This document shows, piece by piece, positions 1 through 8,151 of a stretch of 42,191 nucleotides of DNA. The stretch covers positions 1 to 42,191 of the forward strand of contig JACPTK010000039.1 in the NCBI GenBank assembly GCA_016192825.1, read 5' to 3'. The translations under genes were made by a program, and so were the position numbers. The notes under the pieces are model-generated. The model was not told where the DNA came from and ran no database searches. It saw only the letters and a list, made by a program, of their open reading frames with translations. Origin of the DNA: Betaproteobacteria bacterium. GTDB lineage: Bacteria > Pseudomonadota > Gammaproteobacteria > Burkholderiales > SG8-41. The first letter of the stretch is position 1; each line of letters opens with the position of its first letter.

Positions 1-70
1 GCTCCTCATCGAGCGGCTGGGACTGACTCTGCCTGAGCGCCTGCGCCCGCCCGCAATGCTGCAAATGTAG
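1..70 (+). CDS. C-terminal end of an upstream CDS (partial)
   Basis: An open frame enters from the left edge and closes at the TAG at 68-70. Its last residues read ...LLIERLGLTLPERLRPPAMLQM. Composition is ordinary high-GC coding sequence, unlike the lower-GC stretch that follows. The tail is reminiscent of the C-termini of some DDE transposases, but 22 residues cannot prove this. If it is a transposase, it would explain the rearranged hydrolase fragment just downstream. Confidence 0.4.
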   Translation, partial: LLIERLGLTLPERLRPPAMLQM

Positions 71-171
71 TGGCGACCGCAGAGCTTAACTGCTTGATTT
101 ACCGCAATTCACACCCGCGAACTGTGGAAGTTGGGTTAGGGCTCAACGGCATAATCCGTGACTGGCTCGGA

Positions 172-690
172 ATGATCAGTACTGCATTGAGACGCTCGAA
201 TATCGGGCGATACGTGACTTCTTTGCTCACAGCGTTACTCTTCATCAGCTGCTCAACGCCCGGAATTGTCCCCATGAATAATCTGCCGGTCCTTACGCCA
301 GGTCAGACTGCCGATCTCGACGGCGTCGCGGTTAATTACACATCAAATGTGAAAGACCCTGAGGACGTCACGTTAATCCTCATTCACGGCTTCGGCGCTT
401 CCCTGGAATCCTGGCACGGCGTACATCCGGCCCTTAGCGCGCAGTTCCCGGTAGTGCGGCTTGACTTAAAGGGCCATGGCTTCTCCTCGAAGCCAAAGCA
501 TGACAAGTATTCATTGGACGAGCAGGCACGCTTGGTTACTGCATTCATCAATAAGCTTGGCTTAAAGCGCGTCGTCCTTGTTGGCCATTCTTTTGGCGGT
601 GGCGTTGCATTACTTACATTCCTCCAACGTCAAGATCGGAGGGCAAGCTTCGATATTGCCGGACTAATTCTCATCGGCAGCGCAGGCTAA
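172..690 (+). pseudogene. alpha/beta hydrolase lipoprotein, C-terminally truncated
   Basis: The N-terminal half of an alpha/beta-fold hydrolase. I chose the ATG at 172 because it gives a lipoprotein-like signal (basic start, hydrophobic run, Cys at residue 27); a GTG at 70 would add 34 unlikely residues. The oxyanion-loop motif HGFGAS, the strand-turn DLKGHGFSSKP and the nucleophile elbow GHSFGG (catalytic Ser) are all visible. The frame ends right after the strand LILIGSAG, so the cap domain and the catalytic Asp and His are missing: only about 170 of the 300 or so residues expected remain. The sequence after the stop does not continue the family in any frame I could see, so this looks like a rearrangement rather than a point mutation. 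Base composition is clearly more AT-rich than the neighbours, suggesting transfer. Probably non-functional. Confidence 0.7.
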
Positions 691-714
691 GGGTCGATAC
701 GTCGGCGCCGAAGC

Positions 715-1935
715 TCACAGCATTCCAAGCGGCAGCGCGACTGCCCCCGGGCCGAGCGGCAGCCCGCTGTCACCGAGGTGGACCACGTAACCAGGGCTCC
801 TGATCCCGCGGACAAGCGCACGCGCGCGGACGATTCCCTGCGCCATCGGGGGGGCCGGCGTCGCTGTGGCCTTGGCTTCCACGGCCACGATCCCACTGGC
901 CGTCTCGACCAGCAGGTCCACTTCTTCACCCGTGGAGGTGCGCCAGAACCAGAGCCGCGGCTCCTGCCCGCGATGCCAATATGCCTTCGCGACCTCGGTC
1001 ACCACGGCGGTCTCGGCGATGGCTCCTGCGAGCGGCCCCGACGCCGCGTGCTGCGGGTCCTTCAACCCGGTCAGGTAGCAAAGCACCCCGGTGTCGGTGA
1101 AATAGACCTTGGGCGTCTTCACCAGCCGCTTGCCTACATTGGCAAAGTATGGTCTCAGGATGATGACCTGGTGGGTGGCTTCGAGAACCGAAAGCCAGGC
1201 CTTGACCGTGTTGAGCGCGAGGCCGAGATCCCGCCCGAGGTCGGCGAGGTTGAGCAACTGCGCGCTGCGCGCGGCCAGCGCGCGCAGGAACACCTGGAAT
1301 TGCCCGAGGTCGCCGACCTGGCGCAGCGCGCGAACGTCGCGCTCGAGATACGTCTGCACGTAGCTCGCGAGCCACATTCCAGCATCGCGGCGCGGATGCG
1401 CTGCGATCTCTGGATACCCGCCGCGCAGCGCCGAGCGCCAGAACTCGCCGGGGGAGCGCGGCGTCCCGTTCCTGCGCCGGGACCGCCCTTCCCACGGCAG
1501 CGGCGCGTCCGGCTGCGCGTCCAGCTCGCGGCGCGAGAGCGGCAGCAGGCGCAGCACCGCCGCGCGGCCGGCAAGCGACTCACTGACGCTTCGCATCAGG
1601 AGCAGGTTCTGCGAGCCGCTGAGCAGATACTGGCCGGTCCGCGAACGGCGCTCGTCGACCGCCTCCTTGATGAAGGGCAGGAGCTCCGGGGCGTGCTGGA
1701 TCTCGTCCAGGATGACCGGCGGCGCCCAGTGGGCAAGAAATCCCCGCGGGTCGGCAAGCGCCGCCGCCCGTACATCCGGCGGCTCCAGGGACACATAGCG
1801 AAGCGCGCCGAAGCGCCGCCTGAGCAGCGTTGTTTTCCCCGACTGGCGTGGGCCAGTCAGGACGACCGCCGGGAACGACCGCCGCGCCTTCTCCAGCGCG
1901 CGCTCCAGGGTGCGGGGGACATAGCTTACCGCCAT
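715..1935 (-). CDS. AAA ATPase with DUF4143 / nuclease-like C-terminal domain
   Basis: A 406-residue P-loop ATPase of the family usually annotated as ATP-binding protein (AAA_14 plus DUF4143). Walker A is GPRQSGKT (residues 28-35), Walker B is ILDEIQ (74-79), and a sensor-like LLSGSQN follows. The C-terminal part carries EEVDLLVE...IVAVEAKA, a spacing typical of a PD-(D/E)xK nuclease-like fold. The ATG at 1935 is preferred over the in-frame TTG at 1944, because the TTG lies within a palindrome and the ATG gives the usual MAVSYVPR-type start. There is no good Shine-Dalgarno: the palindrome at 1940-1970 occupies that place. It is a single gene in opposite orientation to the truncated hydrolase and abuts the GMC operon end. 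Members are common in accessory islands; their cellular role is not settled. Confidence 0.85.
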   Translation of the reverse strand: MAVSYVPRTLERALEKARRSFPAVVLTGPRQSGKTTLLRRRFGALRYVSLEPPDVRAAALADPRGFLAHWAPPVILDEIQHAPELLPFIKEAVDERRSRTGQYLLSGSQNLLLMRSVSESLAGRAAVLRLLPLSRRELDAQPDAPLPWEGRSRRRNGTPRSPGEFWRSALRGGYPEIAAHPRRDAGMWLASYVQTYLERDVRALRQVGDLGQFQVFLRALAARSAQLLNLADLGRDLGLALNTVKAWLSVLEATHQVIILRPYFANVGKRLVKTPKVYFTDTGVLCYLTGLKDPQHAASGPLAGAIAETAVVTEVAKAYWHRGQEPRLWFWRTSTGEEVDLLVETASGIVAVEAKATATPAPPMAQGIVRARALVRGIRSPGYVVHLGDSGLPLGPGAVALPLGML

Positions 1936-1939
1936 GGTA

Positions 1940-1970
1940 TGCAATTATGCACTTCAAATGCATAATTGCA
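1940..1970. promoter_or_regulatory. perfect 12-bp inverted repeat before the AAA ATPase start
   Basis: TGCAATTATGCA (1940-1951) and its exact reverse complement TGCATAATTGCA (1959-1970) are separated by 7 bp. The element begins 4 bp upstream of the ATPase ATG and replaces the usual ribosome-binding region. It is AT-rich in GC-rich surroundings. It could be an operator for autoregulation or an RNA hairpin masking the start; both are inferences. Confidence 0.6.
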
Positions 1971-1995
1971 AAATCGGCGCCTCCGCGGTTCGTTA

Positions 1996-3759
1996 TCAAA
2001 CCAGCGCGCCGGGGCGCTTGAGGTACTGGTCCTTGATCGCGTCGGCCGCCCAGCACGCGAGCGTCCCGATCGTGGCGGTAGGAGGGTTGGCGCTGTTTTG
2101 CGGGAAGGCGCTGCCGCCGATCACGAACACGTTGGAGACGTCCCACGACTGCAGGTACTTGTTGACGGCGCTGGTCGCCGGGTCCGCGCCCATCACGGCG
2201 CCGCCCATGTTGTGCGTGCTCTGGTAGGGCACGATGTCGTAGTGGCCGGCGGTGGGCTGGGCGCTCATGCGCGAGGGATTCATCGCCCGCGCGATTTCCT
2301 CCGCCTTCTTGACGATCCAGGCCGACGCCACTCGCTCGTTGTCGCCCCAGTCGAAGGTCATGCGCAGCAGCGGCAGGCCGTTGGCGTCGCGGTAGGTGGG
2401 GTCGAGGTCGAGATAGTTCTGGCGGTAGCTCTGGCACGCGCCGTGCAGCCGCACGGTGAAATTGCGCTGGTAGTAGCGCGCCGCCGCGCGCTTCCATTCC
2501 GCGCCCCACTTTGGCGTCCCCGGCGGCACGTGGATGGAGCGGATCGGCATTGCGCCGCTGCTCGCGACCGCGATGTAGGCGCCGCCGAAGAAATCGAGCC
2601 CCGCGTGATCGAAGTTGTCGCCGTTGTATTCGTCGATCGCGGTGCCGCGCGCGCCGCCGCCCATGAAGGGGTTGAACGATTTCTCCTCGAAGAAGCAGTT
2701 GACCCGCCCGGCCGACTGGTAGGAATAGTTCCGCCCGACCACGCCGCGGTTCGCGACCGGGTCGTAGGGCTCGCCGATGCCGGAGAGCAGCATCAGGCGC
2801 ACGTTGTTGAAGGTGTAGGCGGCGAGGATCACCAGCTCGGCGGGCTGCTCGAACTCGCGCCCGCGCGCATCCAGGTAGGTGACGCCGGTAGCGCGGCTGC
2901 GGTCCGAGTCGAGGTTCACCTTGATCACGTTCGAGAGCGGGCGCAGCTCGAAGTTCGCCTGCTTGGCGAGCGCCGGCATCACTGTCGTCAGCGGGTTTGC
3001 CTTGGCGCCCATCGAGCAGGCGTGGCTGCTGCAAAAGCCGCCGCGCAGGCACTGGCCCAGCATGAGCTTGTAGGGATTGAGATAGGCCTGCGTCTGGGCC
3101 GCGACCGGGTTGACGTGCGGGTGGTAGCCCAGCTCCCGGCACGCGGTCGCGAACATCGTGCCGGCGTAGGTCATCGGAGACGGCGGGTTCGGAAACTCGC
3201 GCGAGCGCGGCCCCTCGAACGGGTTGCCGCCGGGCTGGATCACGCCGTTCAGGTTGCCGGCCTTGCCGCCGACGCCGTAGAGATGCTCGAACTGGTCGTA
3301 GTACGGCTCCAGCTCCTCGAAGGTGACGCCCCAGTCCTGGCTGGTGCAGTCCTCCGGAACGTGGCGCTTGCCGTAGCGCTCGACCGTGCGGCTGCGCGTT
3401 TCGAAATCCCACGGCAGAAGACGCCGCGAATGGGTGCCCCAGTGCAGCGCGGTGCCGCCGACGGCCTCGCCCGGCTTGAACGAGCCCATCTCGCGCATCG
3501 GCAGCGCGGTCTCGCCCACGTTGTTGCGGAAGGTGATGGTTTCGCGCGAGAGGTCCTGGAAGATGTCGCTATGGCGGTCGTACTTCAGCTCGTCGTAAGT
3601 GTAGGGCGCGGCGAAGTCGTGCTGGGGATCGACCGGGCGCCCGCGCTCGAGCGCGACCACCTTGAGGCCCGCGTCCGCGAGCTCCTTGGCGAGGATGGAG
3701 CCGACGATGCCGGTGCCCACGATGACCGCATCCACGGGCTTCAAGCGGGAGGCGGTCAT
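1996..3759 (-). CDS. GMC-family flavoprotein oxidoreductase (gluconate 2-dehydrogenase large-subunit-like)
   Basis: A 587-residue FAD-dependent alcohol/sugar-acid dehydrogenase of the glucose-methanol-choline family. The dinucleotide-binding motif GTGIVG lies at residues 15-20, after VDAVIV. The FAD-contact stretch GGTALHWGTHSRR follows, and the C-terminal catalytic region has STHNMGGAVMG and NPPTATIGTLA. The central cysteine-rich stretch (CLRGGFCSSHACSMGAK) matches the membrane-associated gluconate/2-ketogluconate dehydrogenase large subunits. The ATG at 3759 overlaps the preceding gene's TGA by 4 bp (ATGA), which fixes the start and indicates translational coupling. The partner is the subunit-3-like gene upstream. 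No cytochrome c subunit gene is present, so the electron acceptor is unknown. The exact substrate cannot be read from sequence. Confidence 0.88.
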   Translation of the reverse strand: MTASRLKPVDAVIVGTGIVGSILAKELADAGLKVVALERGRPVDPQHDFAAPYTYDELKYDRHSDIFQDLSRETITFRNNVGETALPMREMGSFKPGEAVGGTALHWGTHSRRLLPWDFETRSRTVERYGKRHVPEDCTSQDWGVTFEELEPYYDQFEHLYGVGGKAGNLNGVIQPGGNPFEGPRSREFPNPPSPMTYAGTMFATACRELGYHPHVNPVAAQTQAYLNPYKLMLGQCLRGGFCSSHACSMGAKANPLTTVMPALAKQANFELRPLSNVIKVNLDSDRSRATGVTYLDARGREFEQPAELVILAAYTFNNVRLMLLSGIGEPYDPVANRGVVGRNYSYQSAGRVNCFFEEKSFNPFMGGGARGTAIDEYNGDNFDHAGLDFFGGAYIAVASSGAMPIRSIHVPPGTPKWGAEWKRAAARYYQRNFTVRLHGACQSYRQNYLDLDPTYRDANGLPLLRMTFDWGDNERVASAWIVKKAEEIARAMNPSRMSAQPTAGHYDIVPYQSTHNMGGAVMGADPATSAVNKYLQSWDVSNVFVIGGSAFPQNSANPPTATIGTLACWAADAIKDQYLKRPGALV

Positions 3760-4418
3760 CGTCCGTTCTCCCCGACGCCCTTCAATCTTACGTGCCGCGG
3801 CAGGCCCTGGCTGTCGAGCGCCACGCGCCCCTGCTCGATGTCGAGGATGCTCACGGGCTCGACGCGGTAGGGCACGTTGTGCTCGTCGATGAGGTCGTTG
3901 TAGTTGGCGACGGGCACGCCCGGAAAGCCGATCAGCCTCCAGCCGGCCTTGTCGCGGTTGCCCCCGTAGATCGGGTCGGCGAAGTAGCCTTCCATCGTGT
4001 TCCGCAGCAGGAGCCCGAAGAACAGTTTGGACGAAAGCGATGCCAGCTCGACGCCGCCGTTTTCCAGCCCCGCCAGCACCTCGTCCTGCAGCTCGGGCGC
4101 CAGGAACTCGAACGCCTTCCCGTATTGCCTCAGGCAATGCAGGTTTGCCTCGCGGATCGCCGCGCGGTAGATCTCGCGCGGCGTGAGGCGCGACTGGAAG
4201 CCCTGTTGCGGCGTACCTGCCGGCCACGGACCCATGCGGTAGTTGCGGCCGTGCGATCCCCACACGCTCGCGAGCTGCTGGTCTATGAAATAGGTGACGC
4301 CCGCTTCCTTCGCCCCCGGCCCCAGCTCGTCCGCCGGTATCAGGCGGGCGACCGCCGCGTCGAGGAAGCGGATTTCAGGTTGCGTCAGGTAGCCAAACGC
4401 TCGCGCTTCATTCGTCAT
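3756..4418 (-). CDS. gluconate 2-dehydrogenase subunit 3 family protein
   Basis: About 220 residues, matching the small (gamma) subunit family of gluconate 2-dehydrogenase. The N-terminal half has the typical pattern FLDAAVARLIPADELGPGAKEAGVTYFIDQQL, and WRLIGFPGVPVANYND lies towards the C-terminus. These proteins accompany and help export the FAD-containing GMC subunit, with which this gene overlaps by 4 bp. Family members commonly carry a twin-arginine signal, but I see none here, so the complex may be cytoplasmic. The start is the ATG at 4418; a GTG at 4424 overlapping the upstream stop (GTGA) is nearly as good and adds two residues. Confidence 0.8.
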   Translation of the reverse strand: MTNEARAFGYLTQPEIRFLDAAVARLIPADELGPGAKEAGVTYFIDQQLASVWGSHGRNYRMGPWPAGTPQQGFQSRLTPREIYRAAIREANLHCLRQYGKAFEFLAPELQDEVLAGLENGGVELASLSSKLFFGLLLRNTMEGYFADPIYGGNRDKAGWRLIGFPGVPVANYNDLIDEHNVPYRVEPVSILDIEQGRVALDSQGLPRHVRLKGVGENGR

Positions 4419-4420
4419 GT

Positions 4421-5416
4421 TCACAGCCCCAGCAACGATTCCAGGTTACGCCACAGGATCTTGTCCTTTTCCTCCTGCGTGAGGGACTTCAGGCCCTGGA
4501 CCCATGCGACGGGCGAGGGGTGCCACGGCACGAAAGGCCAGTCGCTGCCGAGCACCACGCGGTCGGCGCCCACCCGGTCGAGGAGGAAACGCAGCTCTTC
4601 CTCGCTGCCGGTTACGGTGTCGTAATAGAGGCGGCGCTGGTACGCGCTCGGCGGCCTGGGGGTGGAGCGGGTGTCGGGACGCCCGTGCCAGGTCCGGTCG
4701 AGCCGTCCCATTGCGTAGCACGCGGGGCCGCCGCCGTGGGCGATGCAGATGCGTATGTTCGGGCACGCCTCCAGCACGCCGCCGCAGATCAGGATCGCGG
4801 TCACGATCGCGTCGTCCAGGATGACGCCGAGGCTGTTGAACAGCCCGTGACGCTTGATGCGATCTCTCAGGAAGTTGTTCTGCGGCTGGGGATGGAAGAA
4901 TAGCATCGCGCCCATCTGCTCGGCGGCCTTGAACAGCGGCAGGAACTTCGGCTCGTCCCATTGCTCGCCGTTCACGTTCGTGTCGAGGGTGGCGCCCTTC
5001 AGGCCGAGCCGGGTGACCGAGCGCTCCAGCTCGCCGATGGCGGACTTCACGTCCTGCGCCGGCAGCGTGGCGAGCCCGGCCAGGCGCTTCGGGTAGCGGC
5101 GCGCCGCCTCAGCGATCTCGTCGTTGACGTCGCGGGCCAGCGCGAGCCCCTGCGCCGCGTCGAGGTGGTAGCCGACGAACGGCATATGGGTAGAGAGCAC
5201 CTGCACGTCCACCTGCTGCGCGTCCATGTCCTTCAGCCGGTCCTCCAGGCTCATGCGCGCCTTGGGCGTGGTGAAGTGGGTGCGCATGCCCCCGCCGACC
5301 ATGGCGCCCAGCCCCTTGCCGGGCTCGTGGCGGAATCCGTACCACTCGGTGCCGGCGTCGACGGCGTTCCACAGCGAACCCGGGATGATGTGGGCATGGA
5401 TGTCGATGGATCTCAT
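4421..5416 (-). CDS. amidohydrolase family protein (ACMSD-like metal-dependent hydrolase/decarboxylase)
   Basis: A 331-residue TIM-barrel enzyme of the amidohydrolase-2 family, which contains 2-amino-3-carboxymuconate semialdehyde decarboxylase and related non-oxidative decarboxylases. The metal ligands are visible in order: HAH in IDIHAHIIPG (residues 7 and 9), FFHPQ in mid-protein, IAHGGG, and the active-site Asp in LGSDWPF near the end. It is the first gene of the three-gene overlapping group amidohydrolase, subunit 3, GMC oxidoreductase. With the enolase-superfamily gene upstream it suggests breakdown of a carboxylated ring or sugar-acid substrate. The specific reaction is not determinable here. 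Confidence 0.85.
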   Translation of the reverse strand: MRSIDIHAHIIPGSLWNAVDAGTEWYGFRHEPGKGLGAMVGGGMRTHFTTPKARMSLEDRLKDMDAQQVDVQVLSTHMPFVGYHLDAAQGLALARDVNDEIAEAARRYPKRLAGLATLPAQDVKSAIGELERSVTRLGLKGATLDTNVNGEQWDEPKFLPLFKAAEQMGAMLFFHPQPQNNFLRDRIKRHGLFNSLGVILDDAIVTAILICGGVLEACPNIRICIAHGGGPACYAMGRLDRTWHGRPDTRSTPRPPSAYQRRLYYDTVTGSEEELRFLLDRVGADRVVLGSDWPFVPWHPSPVAWVQGLKSLTQEEKDKILWRNLESLLGL

Positions 5417-5437
5417 GAAGCGGTATTCCTTTCAGGG

Positions 5438-5629
5438 TCGTGGATCGCGGATCGCGGATCGAATTATCCGTGAATTCGGGAGATGGAGAAGCCGGAAGAT
5501 CGTGAAGTCGGGAGATCGGGAGATGGGAAAACCACGAGGCGTGATTCTCGCCCTCCCGCTCTAACGCGCTCACGGCTCCTTTCGCTCTCCCGCCCTCCCG
5601 CTCTCCCGGAATTTCCAGAATCGCCGGTC
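5438..5629. repeat. degenerate 7-bp-period array between amidohydrolase and enolase-family genes
   Basis: The gap is filled by two runs with a heptamer rhythm. The first starts with repeated units like GTGGATC GCGGATC GCGGATC and continues with GGAGATC-like units. The second contains CCCTCCC/GCTCTCC-like units. The second run is close to the reverse complement of the first (GGGAGA versus TCTCCC), so a long imperfect hairpin is possible. It ends at the stop codon region of the enolase-family gene. Period and spacing are seen directly; function is unknown. Confidence 0.65.
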
Positions 5630-6739
5630 TCAGGCGATTCGAAATCGCTCCACCAGCTTCCAGTCCAGCTGGATGCCGAACCCCGGCTCGGTCCCGACTT
5701 CCATCATCCCATTCCGGATCTCCGGGCGGTTCGCCCAAACCGCCTGCCATACCGGGTCGCGGTCGGGATCGGCGAAGCACTCGACATAGGTGCCGTGCGA
5801 CACGCCGGCGAGAAGCTGCCGGGAGATCTGCGATTCCTCGTGGTGCGCCATGCGCACGCCGGCGGTGCGGCAGATTTCCGCCGCGCGCCGCCAGTCGGTG
5901 ACTCCGCCGCCCTCGGATACGTCGAAGTTCACGAAGTCCACCGCGCCCGCGTCCACCAGGCGGCGCACGCCATGGCTGGTGATCTCGCACTGGCCCGCGG
6001 TGACCGGGATGCGCGTCGCCTGGCGCACGCGCGCCATCAGCGCGACGTCGTCGTACCAGTGGCAGGGCTCCTCGAACCAGCCGATGTCCAGATGCTCGAC
6101 GCTGCGAGCGAAGCGGATCGCCTCGCGCGCGTTCCAGCCGCGGTTGGCGTCCACCACCAGCACGAAATCCGGCCCCGCCGCCTTGCGCGCGGCTTCCACC
6201 CGTTTCGCGTCTTCCTCGGGCGCGAGCCCGCCGACCTTGAACTTGCAGCCCATCATGCCCGCTGCCCGGTACGCTTCCATCTCGCGCCCGATGTCGGCGA
6301 GCGTCTTGCCTTCCATGTAATAGCCGCCGATGGAGATGATGGGCAGGCGGTCGCGGTCGCCGCCGAGGAGGGCGCTGACGGTCTTCCCCCGCGCCTTGCC
6401 GACGAGGTCCCACAACGCGCAATCCACGCACGCGACCGCCTCCAGCAGCGTCTTGCGATCGCCGCTCGCGTGCGTGAGCTGGAACATCGCCTGCCACGCG
6501 CGCTCGACCTCGAGCACGTCCATTCCCGCGACGCGCGGCGCAAGGGCTTCGTGGATCAGCCGGACGATCTCGCGTCCGTGCTCGCGGTTGTCGCCGTTAT
6601 AGACCTCGCTCACGAGCCCCTCGTCGGTGCGCGCGCGCGTGATCACGGTGCAGCGCTTGAGCACCGAGTAGGTGCTGCCGCCGAAATTCCGCTTGAGCGG
6701 AATTTCGATGGCAACAGCTTCAATATTCTGGACTTTCAT
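5630..6739 (-). CDS. enolase-superfamily enzyme (mandelate racemase / muconate lactonizing type)
   Basis: A 369-residue enzyme with the two-domain layout of the mandelate racemase group: an N-terminal capping domain (about 1-125) and a modified TIM barrel. The KxK general-base motif is KFK at 166-168. The metal ligands fit Asp198 (VVDANRGW), Glu224 (FEEP) and Glu252 (TAGQCE). Asp273 (NFDVSEGGG) and the histidines near 299-300 (MAHHEES) complete the site. Such enzymes abstract the alpha-proton of a carboxylate for dehydration, racemisation or cycloisomerisation. I used the ATG giving MKVQNIEAVAIEIPL, the classic family start. It lies upstream of the amidohydrolase on the same strand with a 213-bp repeat-filled gap. 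The substrate is probably a sugar acid or cyclic carboxylate (inference). Confidence 0.87.
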   Translation of the reverse strand: MKVQNIEAVAIEIPLKRNFGGSTYSVLKRCTVITRARTDEGLVSEVYNGDNREHGREIVRLIHEALAPRVAGMDVLEVERAWQAMFQLTHASGDRKTLLEAVACVDCALWDLVGKARGKTVSALLGGDRDRLPIISIGGYYMEGKTLADIGREMEAYRAAGMMGCKFKVGGLAPEEDAKRVEAARKAAGPDFVLVVDANRGWNAREAIRFARSVEHLDIGWFEEPCHWYDDVALMARVRQATRIPVTAGQCEITSHGVRRLVDAGAVDFVNFDVSEGGGVTDWRRAAEICRTAGVRMAHHEESQISRQLLAGVSHGTYVECFADPDRDPVWQAVWANRPEIRNGMMEVGTEPGFGIQLDWKLVERFRIA

Positions 6740-6742
6740 GTA

Positions 6743-6825
6743 AAAAAAGCGCGAGCAGTGTCCGCGATTCGAGCAATTGAGGCCGGATACCGACGCCAAT
6801 GATCATTTCCAGCTCGCGCTTTTTT
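6743..6825 (-). terminator. 14-bp perfect inverted repeat with T/A tracts downstream of the kinase gene
   Basis: The arms (6743-6756 and 6812-6825, AAAAAAGCGCGAGC and its exact complement) are separated by 55 bp. Read on the minus strand, the right half of the stem (GCTCGCGC) ends in a run of seven T, immediately downstream of the kinase stop. This is a plausible Rho-independent terminator isolating the kinase from the enolase-family gene, though the 55-nt loop is unusually long. The A/T tracts on both sides would also let it act on the plus strand. Confidence 0.5.
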
Positions 6826-8027
6826 CAGGCGAGGACGATTATCGCTCCGATAATCGTGGCGCCGGCGACGCCCGCCGCGAAGATGAGCCGGTCCGTGGTG
6901 CTCCAGCCCGGCCCCCGGCGCATCTCGCTGATGATCGCCCGCGCTTCGGTCGCCGAGCCGGCGGGCGTCGCGGGATAATCCTTGAGCGCTTCCGTCATGC
7001 CGGTCTGGGCGGCGAGCTTGACCGTCGCTTCGAGGGAATCGAACGCCTTGGACAGGCCCAACGCGGGCGTGGACTGCGCGGCGGGAGACTCGGCATCGGC
7101 GCGGCGCTCGCCGGGCAGCGAGCGCACGACGGCCAGCGCCGCCTCGGTATCGAGCGTGGGCTGGGCGGGCAGGAGGACGGCCGCCGGCGCCTGGGCGGTT
7201 GTAGCCACCTGCTTCGCGCTGTCGCTCAGGTCGCGCGCGAGCTCGCCGGCGTCCTGGTAGCGATCGTCGGCGACCTTGGCGAGCGCCTTGGCGACGATGA
7301 AGTCCAGCACCGCGGGCACCGCCGGGTTGACCGCGCTGGGCGGCGGCGGCACCACATTGAGGATCTGGAACATGACCGAGGTCACGTCCTCGCCGGTGAA
7401 CGCCGGCTTGCCAGTGAGCATCTCGTAGAGGATGACGCCGAGCGAGAAGATGTCCGAGCGCGGCTCGGCGCGCTTGCCGGCGACCTGCTCGGGCGACATG
7501 TAGCGCGGCGAGCCGAGCACGACCCCGGTTTGCGTCCGCACCTCGGCGGTGCGCATGCGCGCGATGCCGAAGTCGGTGATCTTGGCCGCGCCGCTGCCCA
7601 GGATCATGATGTTGGCGGGCTTGACGTCGCGGTGCACGACGCCGTGATGGTGGGCGAAGGCGAGGCCTTCCGCCACCTGCGCCGCGATCTCGACCGCGCG
7701 CGCGGGCGCGATCGGCGCGCCGGCCTTCATCAGGGCGCGCAGCTCGGCGCCGTCGAGCAGCTCCATCGCCATGTAGATGACGTTGCCGCTCTTGCCGATG
7801 TCGTAGATGGTGACGATGTTGGGATGGTTGAGCCCGCCGGCGGCCTTGGCTTCCTGGTAGAAGCGCGCCTCGTACTCCGCCATCTCCTCCGGATCCTGCG
7901 ACATGTTGACGGTCTTGATCGCGACCGTACGGTTGAGCAGGGGGTCGGTCGCGCGGTAGACGACGCCCATCGCGCCCTTGCCGAGCTCGGCGAGGATTTC
8001 GTAGCGGCCGAGGGTGCGCGGTTCCAT
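6825..8027 (-). CDS. serine/threonine protein kinase, tail-anchored
   Basis: A 400-residue Hanks-type kinase. The Gly-rich loop GKGAMG is at 16-21, the catalytic Lys is Lys38 (VAIK), the catalytic loop is HRDVKPAN (Asp134) and the metal-binding DFG is at 152-154. GSPRYMSPEQ (APE-like) follows, so all active residues are intact. The kinase domain ends near residue 270. A roughly 100-residue variable region leads to a single C-terminal membrane helix (LIFAAGVAGATIIGAIIVLA), so the domain faces the cytoplasm with no PASTA-type extracellular part. It is downstream of the TssQ-like lipoprotein and a class III cyclase on the same strand, suggesting one signalling unit. Targets are unknown. Confidence 0.92.
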   Translation of the reverse strand: MEPRTLGRYEILAELGKGAMGVVYRATDPLLNRTVAIKTVNMSQDPEEMAEYEARFYQEAKAAGGLNHPNIVTIYDIGKSGNVIYMAMELLDGAELRALMKAGAPIAPARAVEIAAQVAEGLAFAHHHGVVHRDVKPANIMILGSGAAKITDFGIARMRTAEVRTQTGVVLGSPRYMSPEQVAGKRAEPRSDIFSLGVILYEMLTGKPAFTGEDVTSVMFQILNVVPPPPSAVNPAVPAVLDFIVAKALAKVADDRYQDAGELARDLSDSAKQVATTAQAPAAVLLPAQPTLDTEAALAVVRSLPGERRADAESPAAQSTPALGLSKAFDSLEATVKLAAQTGMTEALKDYPATPAGSATEARAIISEMRRGPGWSTTDRLIFAAGVAGATIIGAIIVLA

Positions 8028-8048
8028 CGAAGGCGAAAACCGAAATAA

Positions 8049-8141
8049 GGATTTACAGGATTAGAACCAACAACAAGAAAACCTGAACGCCGCAACAGGA
8101 ACTGACGGGGACTTAATCCTGTTAATCATGTAAATCCTGTC
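8049..8141. repeat. inverted repeat of the 'aatcctgtaaatcctg' type
   Basis: In the gap between the lipoprotein and kinase genes, GGATTTACAGGATTA (8049-8063) faces a related complement (TAATCCTG... TAAATCCTG, 8114-8141). The surrounding DNA is AT-rich. The right arm itself contains three imperfect AATCCTGT/AATCATGT units. It would fold into a long imperfect hairpin in the transcript. Similar short intergenic repeats occur in many bacterial genomes; no function is claimed. Confidence 0.5.
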
Positions 8142-8151
8142 TATTTGCCGT

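Noticed and set aside
1966-3870. Long plus-strand open frame opposite the GMC oxidoreductase
   Set aside because: It is antisense to a gene with clear family motifs and has Arg/Ala/Val-rich shadow composition.
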